The notes under the pieces: generated by a model | Databases searched by the model: none | What the model was told of the DNA's origin: nothing | The model's input: the letters and a program-made list of their open reading frames with translations, nothing else | Shown here: positions 1 to 5,680 of the stretch, in pieces | How positions within the stretch are numbered: the first letter of the stretch is position 1 | Layout: each line of letters opens with the position of its first letter | Program-made: the position numbers and the translations under genes | Origin: Cyclobacteriaceae bacterium | GTDB taxonomy: Bacteria; Bacteroidota; Bacteroidia; Cytophagales; Cyclobacteriaceae | NCBI GenBank assembly: GCA_029861825.1 | Contig: JAOTYN010000291.1 | Span: 1 to 5,680, forward strand | Length of the DNA: 5,680 nucleotides | Direction of reading: 5' to 3'

Positions 1-52
1 CTATATGCTTAGGTTAGAGGAGCGCTGGATATTGCCGTATAAAAGTGTCCAA

Positions 53-74
53 AAAACGGTCATTTTCACGTTTT
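53..74. repeat. Inverted repeat AAAACG-N10-CGTTTT upstream of susC
   Basis: Perfect 6-bp arms lie at 53-58 (AAAACG) and 69-74 (CGTTTT), separated by 10 bases. The half-sites are about one and a half DNA turns apart (16 bp centre to centre). That spacing could suit a dimeric regulator, or the repeat could be a weak hairpin at the end of an upstream transcript. The T run after the second arm is only four bases, so a terminator role is weakly supported. The arms are A/T-rich and short, so chance occurrence is possible. Confidence 0.3.
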
Positions 75-75
75 A

Positions 76-105
76 ACCCATTTTGGGGGATATTCTCCAA
101 TGGGT
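76..105. repeat. Bulged hairpin (ACCCA/TGGGT outer stem) upstream of susC
   Basis: An outer 5-bp stem, ACCCA (76-80) with TGGGT (101-105), continues after a 2-base bulge (81-82) into an inner stem, TTGGGG (83-88) with CTCCAA (95-100). The inner stem contains one G-T pair, and the loop is six bases. No T-tract follows, so it is not a standard intrinsic terminator. It begins two bases after the preceding AAAACG/CGTTTT repeat. It could be an RNA structure at the end of the upstream gene or part of a protein-binding region. Its function is not known. Confidence 0.4.
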
Positions 106-112
106 AGTCTTG

Positions 113-128
113 TTGATTGCTTAATCAA
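113..128. promoter_or_regulatory. Perfect palindrome TTGATT-GCTT-AATCAA, possible operator
   Basis: Six-base arms match perfectly around a four-base centre, making a 16-bp dyad 76 bp before the susC start codon. The outer TTGAT and ATCAA half-sites resemble those of FNR-type sites. Here, however, they are six bases apart, as in Crp sites, not the four bases of the classical FNR box. It is therefore a plausible operator for a CRP/FNR-family or other dimeric regulator of the transport operon. This is inferred from sequence shape only; the regulator is not in the window. Confidence 0.35.
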
Positions 129-158
129 TTCATAACTATTATGTTAGTATTTATCTAA

Positions 159-179
159 GATAGCCGAGATAGCCTCGGC
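159..179 (+). promoter_or_regulatory. Leader hairpin GCCGAG/CTCGGC with overlapping GATAGCC direct repeat
   Basis: The G+C-rich arms GCCGAG (163-168) and CTCGGC (174-179) pair perfectly around a five-base loop, 24 bp before the susC ATG. The same bases hold a direct repeat, GATAGCC at 159-165 and again at 168-174, with a nine-base period. The surrounding DNA is very A/T-rich, so this G+C-rich element stands out. If transcription starts upstream of it, it would be a structured 5' leader near the ribosome-binding region, able to affect translation or mRNA stability. Otherwise it may be a DNA operator. The role is inferred. Confidence 0.4.
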
Positions 180-203
180 AACATGAACCTATAATTTAAA
201 CCT

Positions 204-3149
204 ATGAAACAATCTTACAAGATTCACTTCTGGGCATTTCTATTCTTGATTTCTGCAAGCTCAGTTATGGGGCAGAATTTCAACGTAGATGGAACTGTAA
301 CCAGCGCAATTTCCGGCGAGCCGCTTGTCGGAGTAAATGTAGTGATCAAGGGGACAACCTCGGGGACTGTTACCAATCTGGATGGCACATTCAGTCTAGC
401 AGTGCCCGGCAACACCACTTTGGTCTTCTCCTCCGTTGGATTCCTGGTTCAGGAAATGGCCGTGACCGCCAACTCCGGAACTCTGAATGTCGCCATGCAG
501 GAAGACATTGCCGATCTGGAGGAGATCGTGGTAACAGGCTTGGCCACTAGTATTAAAAGATCTAATCTAGCTAATAGCGTATCCACTATTAACGCCCAAA
601 CGTTGACTGGGACTACCACTGGTGCCACACTTGACGGAGCGCTATATGGTAAGCTTACAGGTGTTAACATCAATGCCGCTGGCGGAGCACCAGGTGGCCA
701 AACAGCCATGCGATTAAGGGGCGTCTCCTCCTTGTCCGGAAATAACCAACCACTGTTTATTATTGACGGGGTCTACATCAGCAATATTCAACTAACCAAC
801 GGTTCTTCAGTGGCTTCCGGAGCTAATGCAGGACGTGAAGAAGGAGGATCCAATCGGGTGTCGGATATCAATCCTGACGATATTGAGAGCATAGAAGTAT
901 TAAAGGGCGCATCAGCAGCTGCCATATATGGGACCAGGGCTAATGCCGGTGTAGTGATTATCACCACAAAAAGAGGAACCCAAGGTAAAACCAAGGTTTC
1001 GTTCAACCAGGATGTTGGGTTCAATACTATCCAGAATTATGCGGGACGGCGGGTTTTTACCCCGGAAACTGTAGAGTCTGCCTTCAGTGCAGCTGAAAGA
1101 GAGATCTTTGAAACAGCTCAGGCAGCCGGTGAAGTATTTAATTATGAAGAAGAGCTTTATGGAGAGAAAGGGCTGATATTGGATTCCAGGCTTTCCGTAT
1201 CTGGAGGTAGTGATAGAACTACTTTCTATGCAAACATCAGTCGCCGCGATGAAGACGGAATCATGAAGCGCACAGGCTACGACCGGACTTCCTTAAGAAT
1301 AAATGTTGATCATAACATAACCGATGATCTGAAGATAGGGTTTAGTAGCAACTATATTAATAGTAACGCCGATCGAGGTGCTGTTGGAAATGAGAATAAC
1401 GGTGGTTTTAGTGTGGGTTACAACCTGGCATTACTAACGGTGGATTGGGAAAATCTCTTTCCTGATGAAAATGGAGTTTATCCTGACGGGCGCTTTGCTG
1501 CTACCAATGTCATATTTAATCGGGACATCATCGATAACAGCGAGGAAGTTAACCGGTATATTCAAGGTGTACGCATCGACTGGACCGCCTTACAACGGGA
1601 TAATATTCAATTGAAATTTCTGGCAAATGGTGGGCTGGATTTCTTTCTGGGTAAGACTTTCGTTTATATTCCGGAAACACAACAAACACAGCGTTCCACT
1701 ACCAATGGCTTTATTAGTGCCGGCAACAACAACTCCCTGCAATATAATTACCAGGTCTTTGCAGTTGTCGACTATTTTGCAAATAACGAAATAAGCCTGA
1801 ATGGACAATTCGGAGTTTCGTATTTGAACTTTGAAAGCGACGCCATTATCAACCAGACCACCCAGTTGATTCCCACGCAGACTAATCTGGCACAGGGCAA
1901 CTCATTCTCAACTAATCAAAGACTGACCGATGAAGAAGAATTGGGATTCATTGCCCAGGGTCAATTCAATTGGGCTGATAGAGTTATTGCCACCGCAGGT
2001 ATCCGATTCGACAAATCTAGTCTCAACGGAGACCCCAATAAGTATTTTGCTTTCCCTAAGGCTTCTTTAGCGGTGAATTTGGCCAATTTTGATTTTTGGA
2101 CCGCCACATCAGTAAGTCTGCTCAAACTGAGGTTTGCTTATGGGGAAACTGGAAGCAGCGCTCGATTTGGCTCTTTGTATACTCCTTTAGGCGCTACCTC
2201 CGTGGGAGGAGTTCCGGGCCTGGCCCTACCTCGTGTGGATCAGAATAATGTGAGAGCCCAACTAGGTGACACCGATTTGGAACCGGAAACTTCACAAGAG
2301 ATCGAATACGGAGTAGATGTAGCCTTTCTCAACGGACGCGTAGGGTTGGAATTGACAGGATATGTGCGTAAGGTTAATGATCTCATATATCCCTTCAGTA
2401 GTATCCCCATTTCCTCTGGTTTCAACAACTCCATTCGAACCGATTTCGATTTGAAGAATACAGGATTCGAGATTGCTATTAACGCTCAACCTATTGCCAA
2501 GCCCAACCTCAACTGGAATACCAGCCTTAATTATTGGCAGAATGACGCCAAAGTAGATCGCCTGGGTGTTGGCGAATTCCAACCTAGTGGTGAAGGATTC
2601 AGTTTGACGTTCGGAAGTTCATTCATTCGTGAAGGTGAAAACGCCACTGCTCTAGCGGCAAATATTGGGGGCCAGGTGAAGATTATTGGTGATGCCGCCC
2701 CGGATTTCCAAATGAGCTGGTATAATGAAGTTACAATTATTAAGCGACTTAAACTCAACTTTCTTTTCCATTGGAAAGAAGGCGGGGAGGTGTTGAATCT
2801 CACCAAACTGTTGAGTGACTTCGGAGGCGTTACTCCCGATCTTGACGACCCCGATGTGATCGCTAATCCCAGATTCGCCACCTTTGGCGCAGAGGGTTAT
2901 ATAGAGGACGGAAGCTATATCAGACTAAGAGAAGTCGGGCTTTACTACGATTTACCTATAGGCAATCTAAAAGCCTTTGAGGGTATTCGTGTGGGAGTGT
3001 CCGGTAAGAATGTTTTTACCAGCACGGACTACACCGGTTATGACCCTGAGACCTCAGCGTTTGGACCCTCAGGCCTGTCACAGGGAATTGAGGTTAGTCC
3101 ATTCCCCAGTTCTAAACAATTCTATTTCCACTTGGGACTTACTTTCTAA
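204..3149 (+). CDS. SusC/RagA-family TonB-linked outer-membrane transporter
   Basis: This is the outer-membrane barrel of a SusCD importer, which moves an oligomeric nutrient from the surface into the periplasm using TonB/ExbBD energy. The 981 residues start with a signal peptide (cleavage near residue 23, after VMG). A carboxypeptidase-regulatory-like beta-sandwich follows (about 28-100; GEPLVGVNVVIKGT, then TNLDGTFSL and FSSVGF). Next comes the TonB-box-like LEEIVVTG (105-112). The plug (about 120-258) has the family signatures LRGVSSLSGNNQPLFIIDGV and DINPDDIESIEVLKGASAAA, then IYGTRANAGVVIITTKRG. The rest is a 22-strand-type barrel ending in the aromatic strand FYFHLGLTF. The length is at the low end of the usual ~950-1100. 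No STN domain precedes the sandwich, so sigma/anti-sigma signalling is unlikely. The start at 204 places the signal peptide correctly; no Shine-Dalgarno is seen, as is common in this phylum. The substrate cannot be read from the sequence, because no degradative enzyme gene is nearby. Confidence 0.96.
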   Translation: MKQSYKIHFWAFLFLISASSVMGQNFNVDGTVTSAISGEPLVGVNVVIKGTTSGTVTNLDGTFSLAVPGNTTLVFSSVGFLVQEMAVTANSGTLNVAMQEDIADLEEIVVTGLATSIKRSNLANSVSTINAQTLTGTTTGATLDGALYGKLTGVNINAAGGAPGGQTAMRLRGVSSLSGNNQPLFIIDGVYISNIQLTNGSSVASGANAGREEGGSNRVSDINPDDIESIEVLKGASAAAIYGTRANAGVVIITTKRGTQGKTKVSFNQDVGFNTIQNYAGRRVFTPETVESAFSAAEREIFETAQAAGEVFNYEEELYGEKGLILDSRLSVSGGSDRTTFYANISRRDEDGIMKRTGYDRTSLRINVDHNITDDLKIGFSSNYINSNADRGAVGNENNGGFSVGYNLALLTVDWENLFPDENGVYPDGRFAATNVIFNRDIIDNSEEVNRYIQGVRIDWTALQRDNIQLKFLANGGLDFFLGKTFVYIPETQQTQRSTTNGFISAGNNNSLQYNYQVFAVVDYFANNEISLNGQFGVSYLNFESDAIINQTTQLIPTQTNLAQGNSFSTNQRLTDEEELGFIAQGQFNWADRVIATAGIRFDKSSLNGDPNKYFAFPKASLAVNLANFDFWTATSVSLLKLRFAYGETGSSARFGSLYTPLGATSVGGVPGLALPRVDQNNVRAQLGDTDLEPETSQEIEYGVDVAFLNGRVGLELTGYVRKVNDLIYPFSSIPISSGFNNSIRTDFDLKNTGFEIAINAQPIAKPNLNWNTSLNYWQNDAKVDRLGVGEFQPSGEGFSLTFGSSFIREGENATALAANIGGQVKIIGDAAPDFQMSWYNEVTIIKRLKLNFLFHWKEGGEVLNLTKLLSDFGGVTPDLDDPDVIANPRFATFGAEGYIEDGSYIRLREVGLYYDLPIGNLKAFEGIRVGVSGKNVFTSTDYTGYDPETSAFGPSGLSQGIEVSPFPSSKQFYFHLGLTF

Positions 3150-3152
3150 CGT

Positions 3153-4481
3153 ATGAAGAGTTTAAAGATGACTATCATGAAAAAATATATAATAATCATA
3201 TTGGGACTGGGCCTGACTTTATCATTGGGCAATTGTGAATTTGAAAACGACGTAGATCCCAATCAGCCCAGTTTATCGGCGGTCCTAGCCAATACTTCTC
3301 CCCAGGAGTTAAACCTTCTGGTAGGTGGATTGGAGGCGCGATCCCGAGATGCCATGGGAGCGTTTATTACAGCCACCGGATCTATTGCCAGAGAGCTTTA
3401 TGACTTCAATGCATCGGATCCCACCACAACCGAAACCCTGATAGGTAAGGACGGTGCCACCCTTAATGGATCCGAACCTCAATTAACCGGAACCATGTTT
3501 GCCCGCTACCAGGCGGTAAAGAGTGCCGAGTTCATCTTGGAAGCTGTAGAGAATGTAGCCCTTACTGAAGCTCAAAAACAAGGGTTCAGAGGAGTTGCTA
3601 ATACTTTTAAGGGGCTAAACCTAATGAATGTCCTGAGCCTATTAAACAACAACGGAGTACGTGTGGATGTTAAAGATCCTGAGAATCTTGGACCTTATTT
3701 AAGTAAGGCAGAGGGGTTTCAAGCAATTCGAGGTTTCCTGGATTTGGGATTTGATCAGCTACAGGGCGCCGAGTTTACCTTTCAGCTTTCAGGTGGTTTT
3801 ACAGGCTTTGATACCCCTGCAGAGTTCGCAGGATTTAACCGGGCTATAGCCGCCAGAGTGGCTCTTTATGAGGAAGACTACGCCTCAGCCCTGAGCCTGG
3901 TCAACAGCTCGTTTATGGATATGAATGGGGAATTAGCCGATGGGCCTAAAAAATCATACGGCGTAGGAGGAACGGAGATCCTTAACCCCATTTTCAAGTC
4001 CCCGCAGCAAAGTGGTGATCAATACGTGGTGCACAATCGGTTAATAACCGATATCCAAGCAGGTGATGCCCGTATAAACAAGTTCCGCCTAAGGGATGAC
4101 CCTGTGCCCCGTGATGGTTTGAATGGTACCCATGAGATCGATCTGTATGCCAGCTCCACCTCACCGATCGACTTTATTCGAAATGAAGAACTCATATTGA
4201 TCTTTGCTGAGGCCAGTGTACAGGTTGGGAACTTGTCCGATGCGGTTGACGCCCTGAATGTAATCCGCAATGCCTACGGCCTGGCCAACTATGGCGGTGC
4301 CGTGACCGAAGATGCCCTTATCGATGAGTTACTTTACAACCGAGGGTATTCATTGTGGGCGGAGGGTCACGCCATGTTCGATCTTCGACGTTACGATCGA
4401 TTAAACGATCAATTTCTGCCAATCGATCGCACGGGAGATATTATTCATACAGAATTCCCTATTCCGCCATTTGAACAATAA
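3153..4481 (+). CDS. SusD/RagB-family surface nutrient-binding lipoprotein
   Basis: This is the partner lid of the SusC barrel, a lipid-anchored surface protein that captures the substrate. The lipobox LGNC puts the lipidated cysteine at residue 28 counted from 3153, followed by acidic EFENDVD, consistent with a Bacteroidota surface-export signal. Three in-frame ATGs occur at 3153, 3168 and 3177. The third gives the most typical signal peptide (MKKYIIIILG..., 19 residues before Cys), so 3177 may be the true start. The TPR-type helical fold is indicated by RYQAVKSAEFILEAVENV (about 119-136) and the SusD C-terminal helices FIRNEELILIFAEA (341-354) and YNRGYSLWAEGHAMFDLRRY (395-414). It closes with FPIPPFEQ. 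At 442 residues it is shorter than most SusD proteins. It stops at the PIPxxE motif and lacks the usual asparagine/proline-rich last 10-15 residues. It follows the SusC stop by 3 bp (27 bp from the third ATG), so the two are co-transcribed. Confidence 0.95.
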   Translation: MKSLKMTIMKKYIIIILGLGLTLSLGNCEFENDVDPNQPSLSAVLANTSPQELNLLVGGLEARSRDAMGAFITATGSIARELYDFNASDPTTTETLIGKDGATLNGSEPQLTGTMFARYQAVKSAEFILEAVENVALTEAQKQGFRGVANTFKGLNLMNVLSLLNNNGVRVDVKDPENLGPYLSKAEGFQAIRGFLDLGFDQLQGAEFTFQLSGGFTGFDTPAEFAGFNRAIAARVALYEEDYASALSLVNSSFMDMNGELADGPKKSYGVGGTEILNPIFKSPQQSGDQYVVHNRLITDIQAGDARINKFRLRDDPVPRDGLNGTHEIDLYASSTSPIDFIRNEELILIFAEASVQVGNLSDAVDALNVIRNAYGLANYGGAVTEDALIDELLYNRGYSLWAEGHAMFDLRRYDRLNDQFLPIDRTGDIIHTEFPIPPFEQ

Positions 4482-4498
4482 ACTGTTAAACAACTGAA

Positions 4499-4534
4499 AA
4501 AAAGGCCTGTAATTCAATTATTATGGGCCTTTTT
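4499..4534 (+). terminator. Rho-independent terminator of the SusC/SusD operon
   Basis: A 15-bp stem pairs 4499-4513 with 4520-4534 around a six-base loop. It has only two G-T pairs and a central GGCC/GGCC core, flanked by five A on the left and five T on the right. A further TTTT follows at 4537-4540. It starts 18 bp after the SusD stop codon. It closes the two-gene operon and separates it from the next genes. Because seven A precede the stem, it could also work on the opposite strand, but no reverse-strand gene ends here. Confidence 0.9.
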
Positions 4535-4548
4535 GATTTTATGAATTA

Positions 4549-4582
4549 TTGAGGAGCGAATTAAGTTAAGTATGTATATTTA
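4549..4582 (+). promoter_or_regulatory. Possible Bacteroidota-type promoter (TTG ... TATATTTA)
   Basis: TTG at 4549-4551 and TATATTTA at 4575-4582 are 23 bases apart. They resemble the Bacteroidota -33 (TTG/TTTG) and -7 (TAnnTTTG) elements, with one mismatch in the -7 box. The position just after a strong terminator and just before the start at 4589 fits a new transcript. The implied start site falls almost at the ATG, which would make the mRNA leaderless or nearly so. This is a motif match only. Confidence 0.4.
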
Positions 4583-4588
4583 GGATGT

Positions 4589-5053
4589 ATGAAATACCTG
4601 TTGCTCTTTTTATTCCTGATTTCCAGTACTAATATCCTAGCCCAGTTACGTACAGGGCTTTATATTACCACGGGAAGCAATGTGGATTTATGCGACAATA
4701 AGATTAAGCTATTAAATGAAGAGCAAGTTTATTGTCTTTCCCAGGAGCCCGTCTTGGAAACAGACTCATTTGAATCCATTGGCGAGATCTTATATGATTC
4801 CGTATACAACATGAGGCAATTCAATATTCGCCTTACTCCTTTGGGTGGTAAACGGGTTAGCGCCATCGCTCAAAAATTACCGCAACATAAACTAGCCGTA
4901 GTGGTTGATGGTATTCTAATCAGTGTTTTGAACCTGGATGGCATTTATAATGCCCGGAATATAGTAATCTGGGATGAATTTGACAGCCATTCCCTCGAGT
5001 GGATACATAAAAGTCTTACCAAACGTCTTACTAAAGGAACCAGTAAAAGCTAA
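4589..5053 (+). CDS. Exported small protein with SecDF P1-head-like domain
   Basis: This 154-residue protein has a clear signal peptide (MKYLLLFLFLISSTNILA, cleavage likely after Ala18), so it acts in the periplasm or at the envelope. The middle and end (about 78-145) resemble the head subdomain of the periplasmic P1 region of SecD/SecDF. FNIRLTPLGGKRVSAIAQ is followed by the KLAVVVDGILISVLNL core, then a strand and a final helix (DSHSLEWIHKSLTKRL). SecD itself has the same order of 'xTxxGxxxxxxxT', 'LAIVLDG' and an 'F...EA..LA..L' helix. No SecD membrane segments are present, so it cannot be a translocase subunit. Two cysteines (35 and 49) could form a disulfide after export. Stand-alone proteins with this domain are hypothetical, and no function is assigned. 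The next gene follows by 15 bp and is probably co-transcribed. Confidence 0.85.
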   Translation: MKYLLLFLFLISSTNILAQLRTGLYITTGSNVDLCDNKIKLLNEEQVYCLSQEPVLETDSFESIGEILYDSVYNMRQFNIRLTPLGGKRVSAIAQKLPQHKLAVVVDGILISVLNLDGIYNARNIVIWDEFDSHSLEWIHKSLTKRLTKGTSKS

Positions 5054-5068
5054 TGTCTACTCGTTAGT

Positions 5069-5413
5069 ATGTCCCCTATAAATTACCATCACCGAAAATT
5101 TCGTCCTATTACCACTTCCCCCAACGGGCAAACCACCAGCGATACGATTTTTCGTTACTATCAGAACGGCCATATCCTTTGGGGAGAATATCAGGGCGGA
5201 AAAATATTAAAAGGGCAATTGATGGGAATTGTAGAAGAAGACGGCTCCATCGAAATGTGCTACCACCATGTTGATGCCCAGGGAAGCATACGCACTGGTA
5301 AATGTCGCTCAGTGCCTGAGTTAATGGACAACGGAAAACTCAGACTTCATGAGAACTGGCAATGGACCAATGGAGATCTGGTTAAAGGTCAATCGGTTAT
5401 TGAAGAACTCTAA
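5069..5413 (+). CDS. Small cytoplasmic conserved protein ('n-acetylglutamate synthase'-labelled family)
   Basis: The 114-residue product has no signal peptide or membrane segment. From memory it matches a compact family in Bacteroidota that databases often label 'n-acetylglutamate synthase'. Family landmarks visible here are YHHRKFRPITTSPNGQTTSD near the N-terminus, IFRYYQNGHILWGEYQGGKI (27-46), KGQLMGIVEEDGSIEMCYHH (48-67), and RLHENWQWTNGDLVKGQSVI (92-111). The pattern is all-beta with repeated Y/W-x-x-G-x turns, loosely like MORN-type repeats. It is far too short for an acetyltransferase and shows no GNAT acetyl-CoA loop (Q/RxxGxG/A), so the enzyme name should not be trusted. This ATG is the only one available, since an in-frame stop lies 18 bp upstream (the TAA of the preceding gene). 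It sits 15 bp after the exported SecDF-head-like protein and is probably on the same transcript. Confidence 0.85.
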   Translation: MSPINYHHRKFRPITTSPNGQTTSDTIFRYYQNGHILWGEYQGGKILKGQLMGIVEEDGSIEMCYHHVDAQGSIRTGKCRSVPELMDNGKLRLHENWQWTNGDLVKGQSVIEEL

Positions 5414-5470
5414 CACCAGGTATTGAAACCATTCGGGGGCCCAATCCATCCTACATGCTGACCATTCCGT

Positions 5471-5680
5471 TCAACGTTTAAGCTCACCGTTCTCCACCCA
5501 TACTGAATCTCCAACATATACAGTTGCCTTGGTAAAGAAGTTCCAGCGCACAAAGCTGCCTCCCACCTCCCCCCCCAATTCCCGATTGTTTCCCAACGAC
5601 AAGCGTACAATACCGGCGCCATAACCATAATAGGGTATCCAGGGTTGGTCACCTGACTGAATTGCCAATAAAGGATTCAT
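5471..5680 (-). CDS. C-terminal part of an unidentified reverse-strand gene (runs off the window)
   Basis: An open frame enters from the right edge and ends at a TGA (5471-5473), giving at least 69 residues. The ATG at 5678-5680 is the last codon in view and may be internal, so the true start is probably outside. Visible features are WIPYYGYGAGIVRLSLGNN, then GGSFVRWNFFTKATVYVGDS and a polar tail ending ENGELKR. The alternating hydrophobic pattern suggests beta strands. A GYG-x-GIVRL...GG pattern is vaguely like the end of beta-lactamase-fold serine hydrolases, but no catalytic motif is visible, and an outer-membrane barrel is equally possible. A run of eight G in the coding strand (5569-5576) lies within it. 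It converges on the 114-residue gene with 57 bp between stop codons. The family is not recognised. Confidence 0.5.
   Translation of the reverse strand: MNPLLAIQSGDQPWIPYYGYGAGIVRLSLGNNRELGGEVGGSFVRWNFFTKATVYVGDSVWVENGELKR

Noticed and set aside
1..76. Possible end of an upstream gene (frame 2 open to a TAA at 74-76) or a 20-codon reverse frame from 63 to 1
   Set aside because: Both are too short and have no recognisable sequence, so the stretch is left as non-coding or undetermined.
109..155. Promoter search for susC using TTG at 110-119 with TAnnTTTG-like boxes at 133-155
   Set aside because: Every candidate -7 box has two or more mismatches or the wrong spacing, so no promoter is called.
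224..2881. Several reverse-strand open frames of 64-116 codons inside the SusC gene
   Set aside because: They lie wholly opposite a strongly supported family member, have no family resemblance, and show low-complexity hydrophobic composition typical of antisense shadows.
4019..4270. Reverse-strand open frame of 83 codons inside the SusD gene
   Set aside because: It is opposite the conserved C-terminal SusD region and has no recognisable protein features.
5050..5067. Small hairpin CTAATG/CGTTAG between the SecDF-head-like gene and the next gene
   Set aside because: It is a six-base stem with one G-T pair, no T-tract and overlap with the stop codon; it is not convincing as a terminator or processing site.
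5414..5470. Search for a terminator between the convergent genes, including the GGGGGCCC motif
   Set aside because: The pairing around GGGGGCCC is interrupted by mismatches and no T-run follows on either strand.
5410..5652. Reverse-strand frame of 80 codons, shifted relative to the 5471-5680 frame
   Set aside because: Its product is rich in Trp, Cys and Pro with no natural-looking pattern, and it overlaps the convergent gene's end. It is kept only as the possible alternative tail if the G8 tract slips.

Overview
The window looks like chromosomal DNA from a member of the Bacteroidota, most likely a marine or environmental Flavobacteriia-type organism. The evidence is a textbook SusC/SusD (RagA/RagB) outer-membrane pair, which is essentially confined to this phylum. 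Shine-Dalgarno sequences are lacking and the starts are A/T-rich. A promoter-like TAnnTTTG element is present, and there is a small cytoplasmic protein of a type best known from Bacteroidota genomes. Genus and species cannot be fixed from the sequence alone.

Layout. Positions 1-203 are non-coding and dense in small dyads: 53-74, 76-105, 113-128 and 163-179. They probably form the control region and leader of the transport operon. Positions 204-3149 encode a 981-residue SusC-type TonB-dependent transporter. Only 3-27 bp later (depending on start choice) comes its SusD-type surface lipoprotein, ending at 4481. A strong intrinsic terminator at 4499-4534 closes this two-gene operon. A second, smaller unit follows on the same strand. 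It has a promoter-like element near 4549-4582, an exported 154-residue protein with a SecDF P1-head-like domain (4589-5053), and, 15 bp later, a 114-residue cytoplasmic protein (5069-5413). The latter belongs to a family often labelled 'n-acetylglutamate synthase' without visible support. From 5471 to the right edge a gene runs on the opposite strand. Only its C-terminal 69 residues are visible, and they contain an in-frame run of eight G.

How the genes work together. SusC and SusD form the 'pedal-bin' importer: the lipoprotein lid captures an oligomeric nutrient at the cell surface, and the barrel takes it into the periplasm using TonB/ExbBD energy. No carbohydrate-active enzyme, peptidase, sulfatase, anti-sigma factor or hybrid two-component regulator lies in the window, so the substrate cannot be named. 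The SusC protein has the carboxypeptidase-regulatory-like N-terminal domain but no STN signalling domain in front of it. This argues against control by an adjacent sigma/anti-sigma pair. The downstream small genes show no obvious functional tie to the importer and are separated from it by the terminator.

Nothing here is clearly a new system. The points most worth following up are the clustered dyads in front of susC, the stand-alone SecDF-head protein, the doubtful 'n-acetylglutamate synthase' label, the very short C-terminus of the SusD protein, and the G8 tract in the partial reverse-strand gene.
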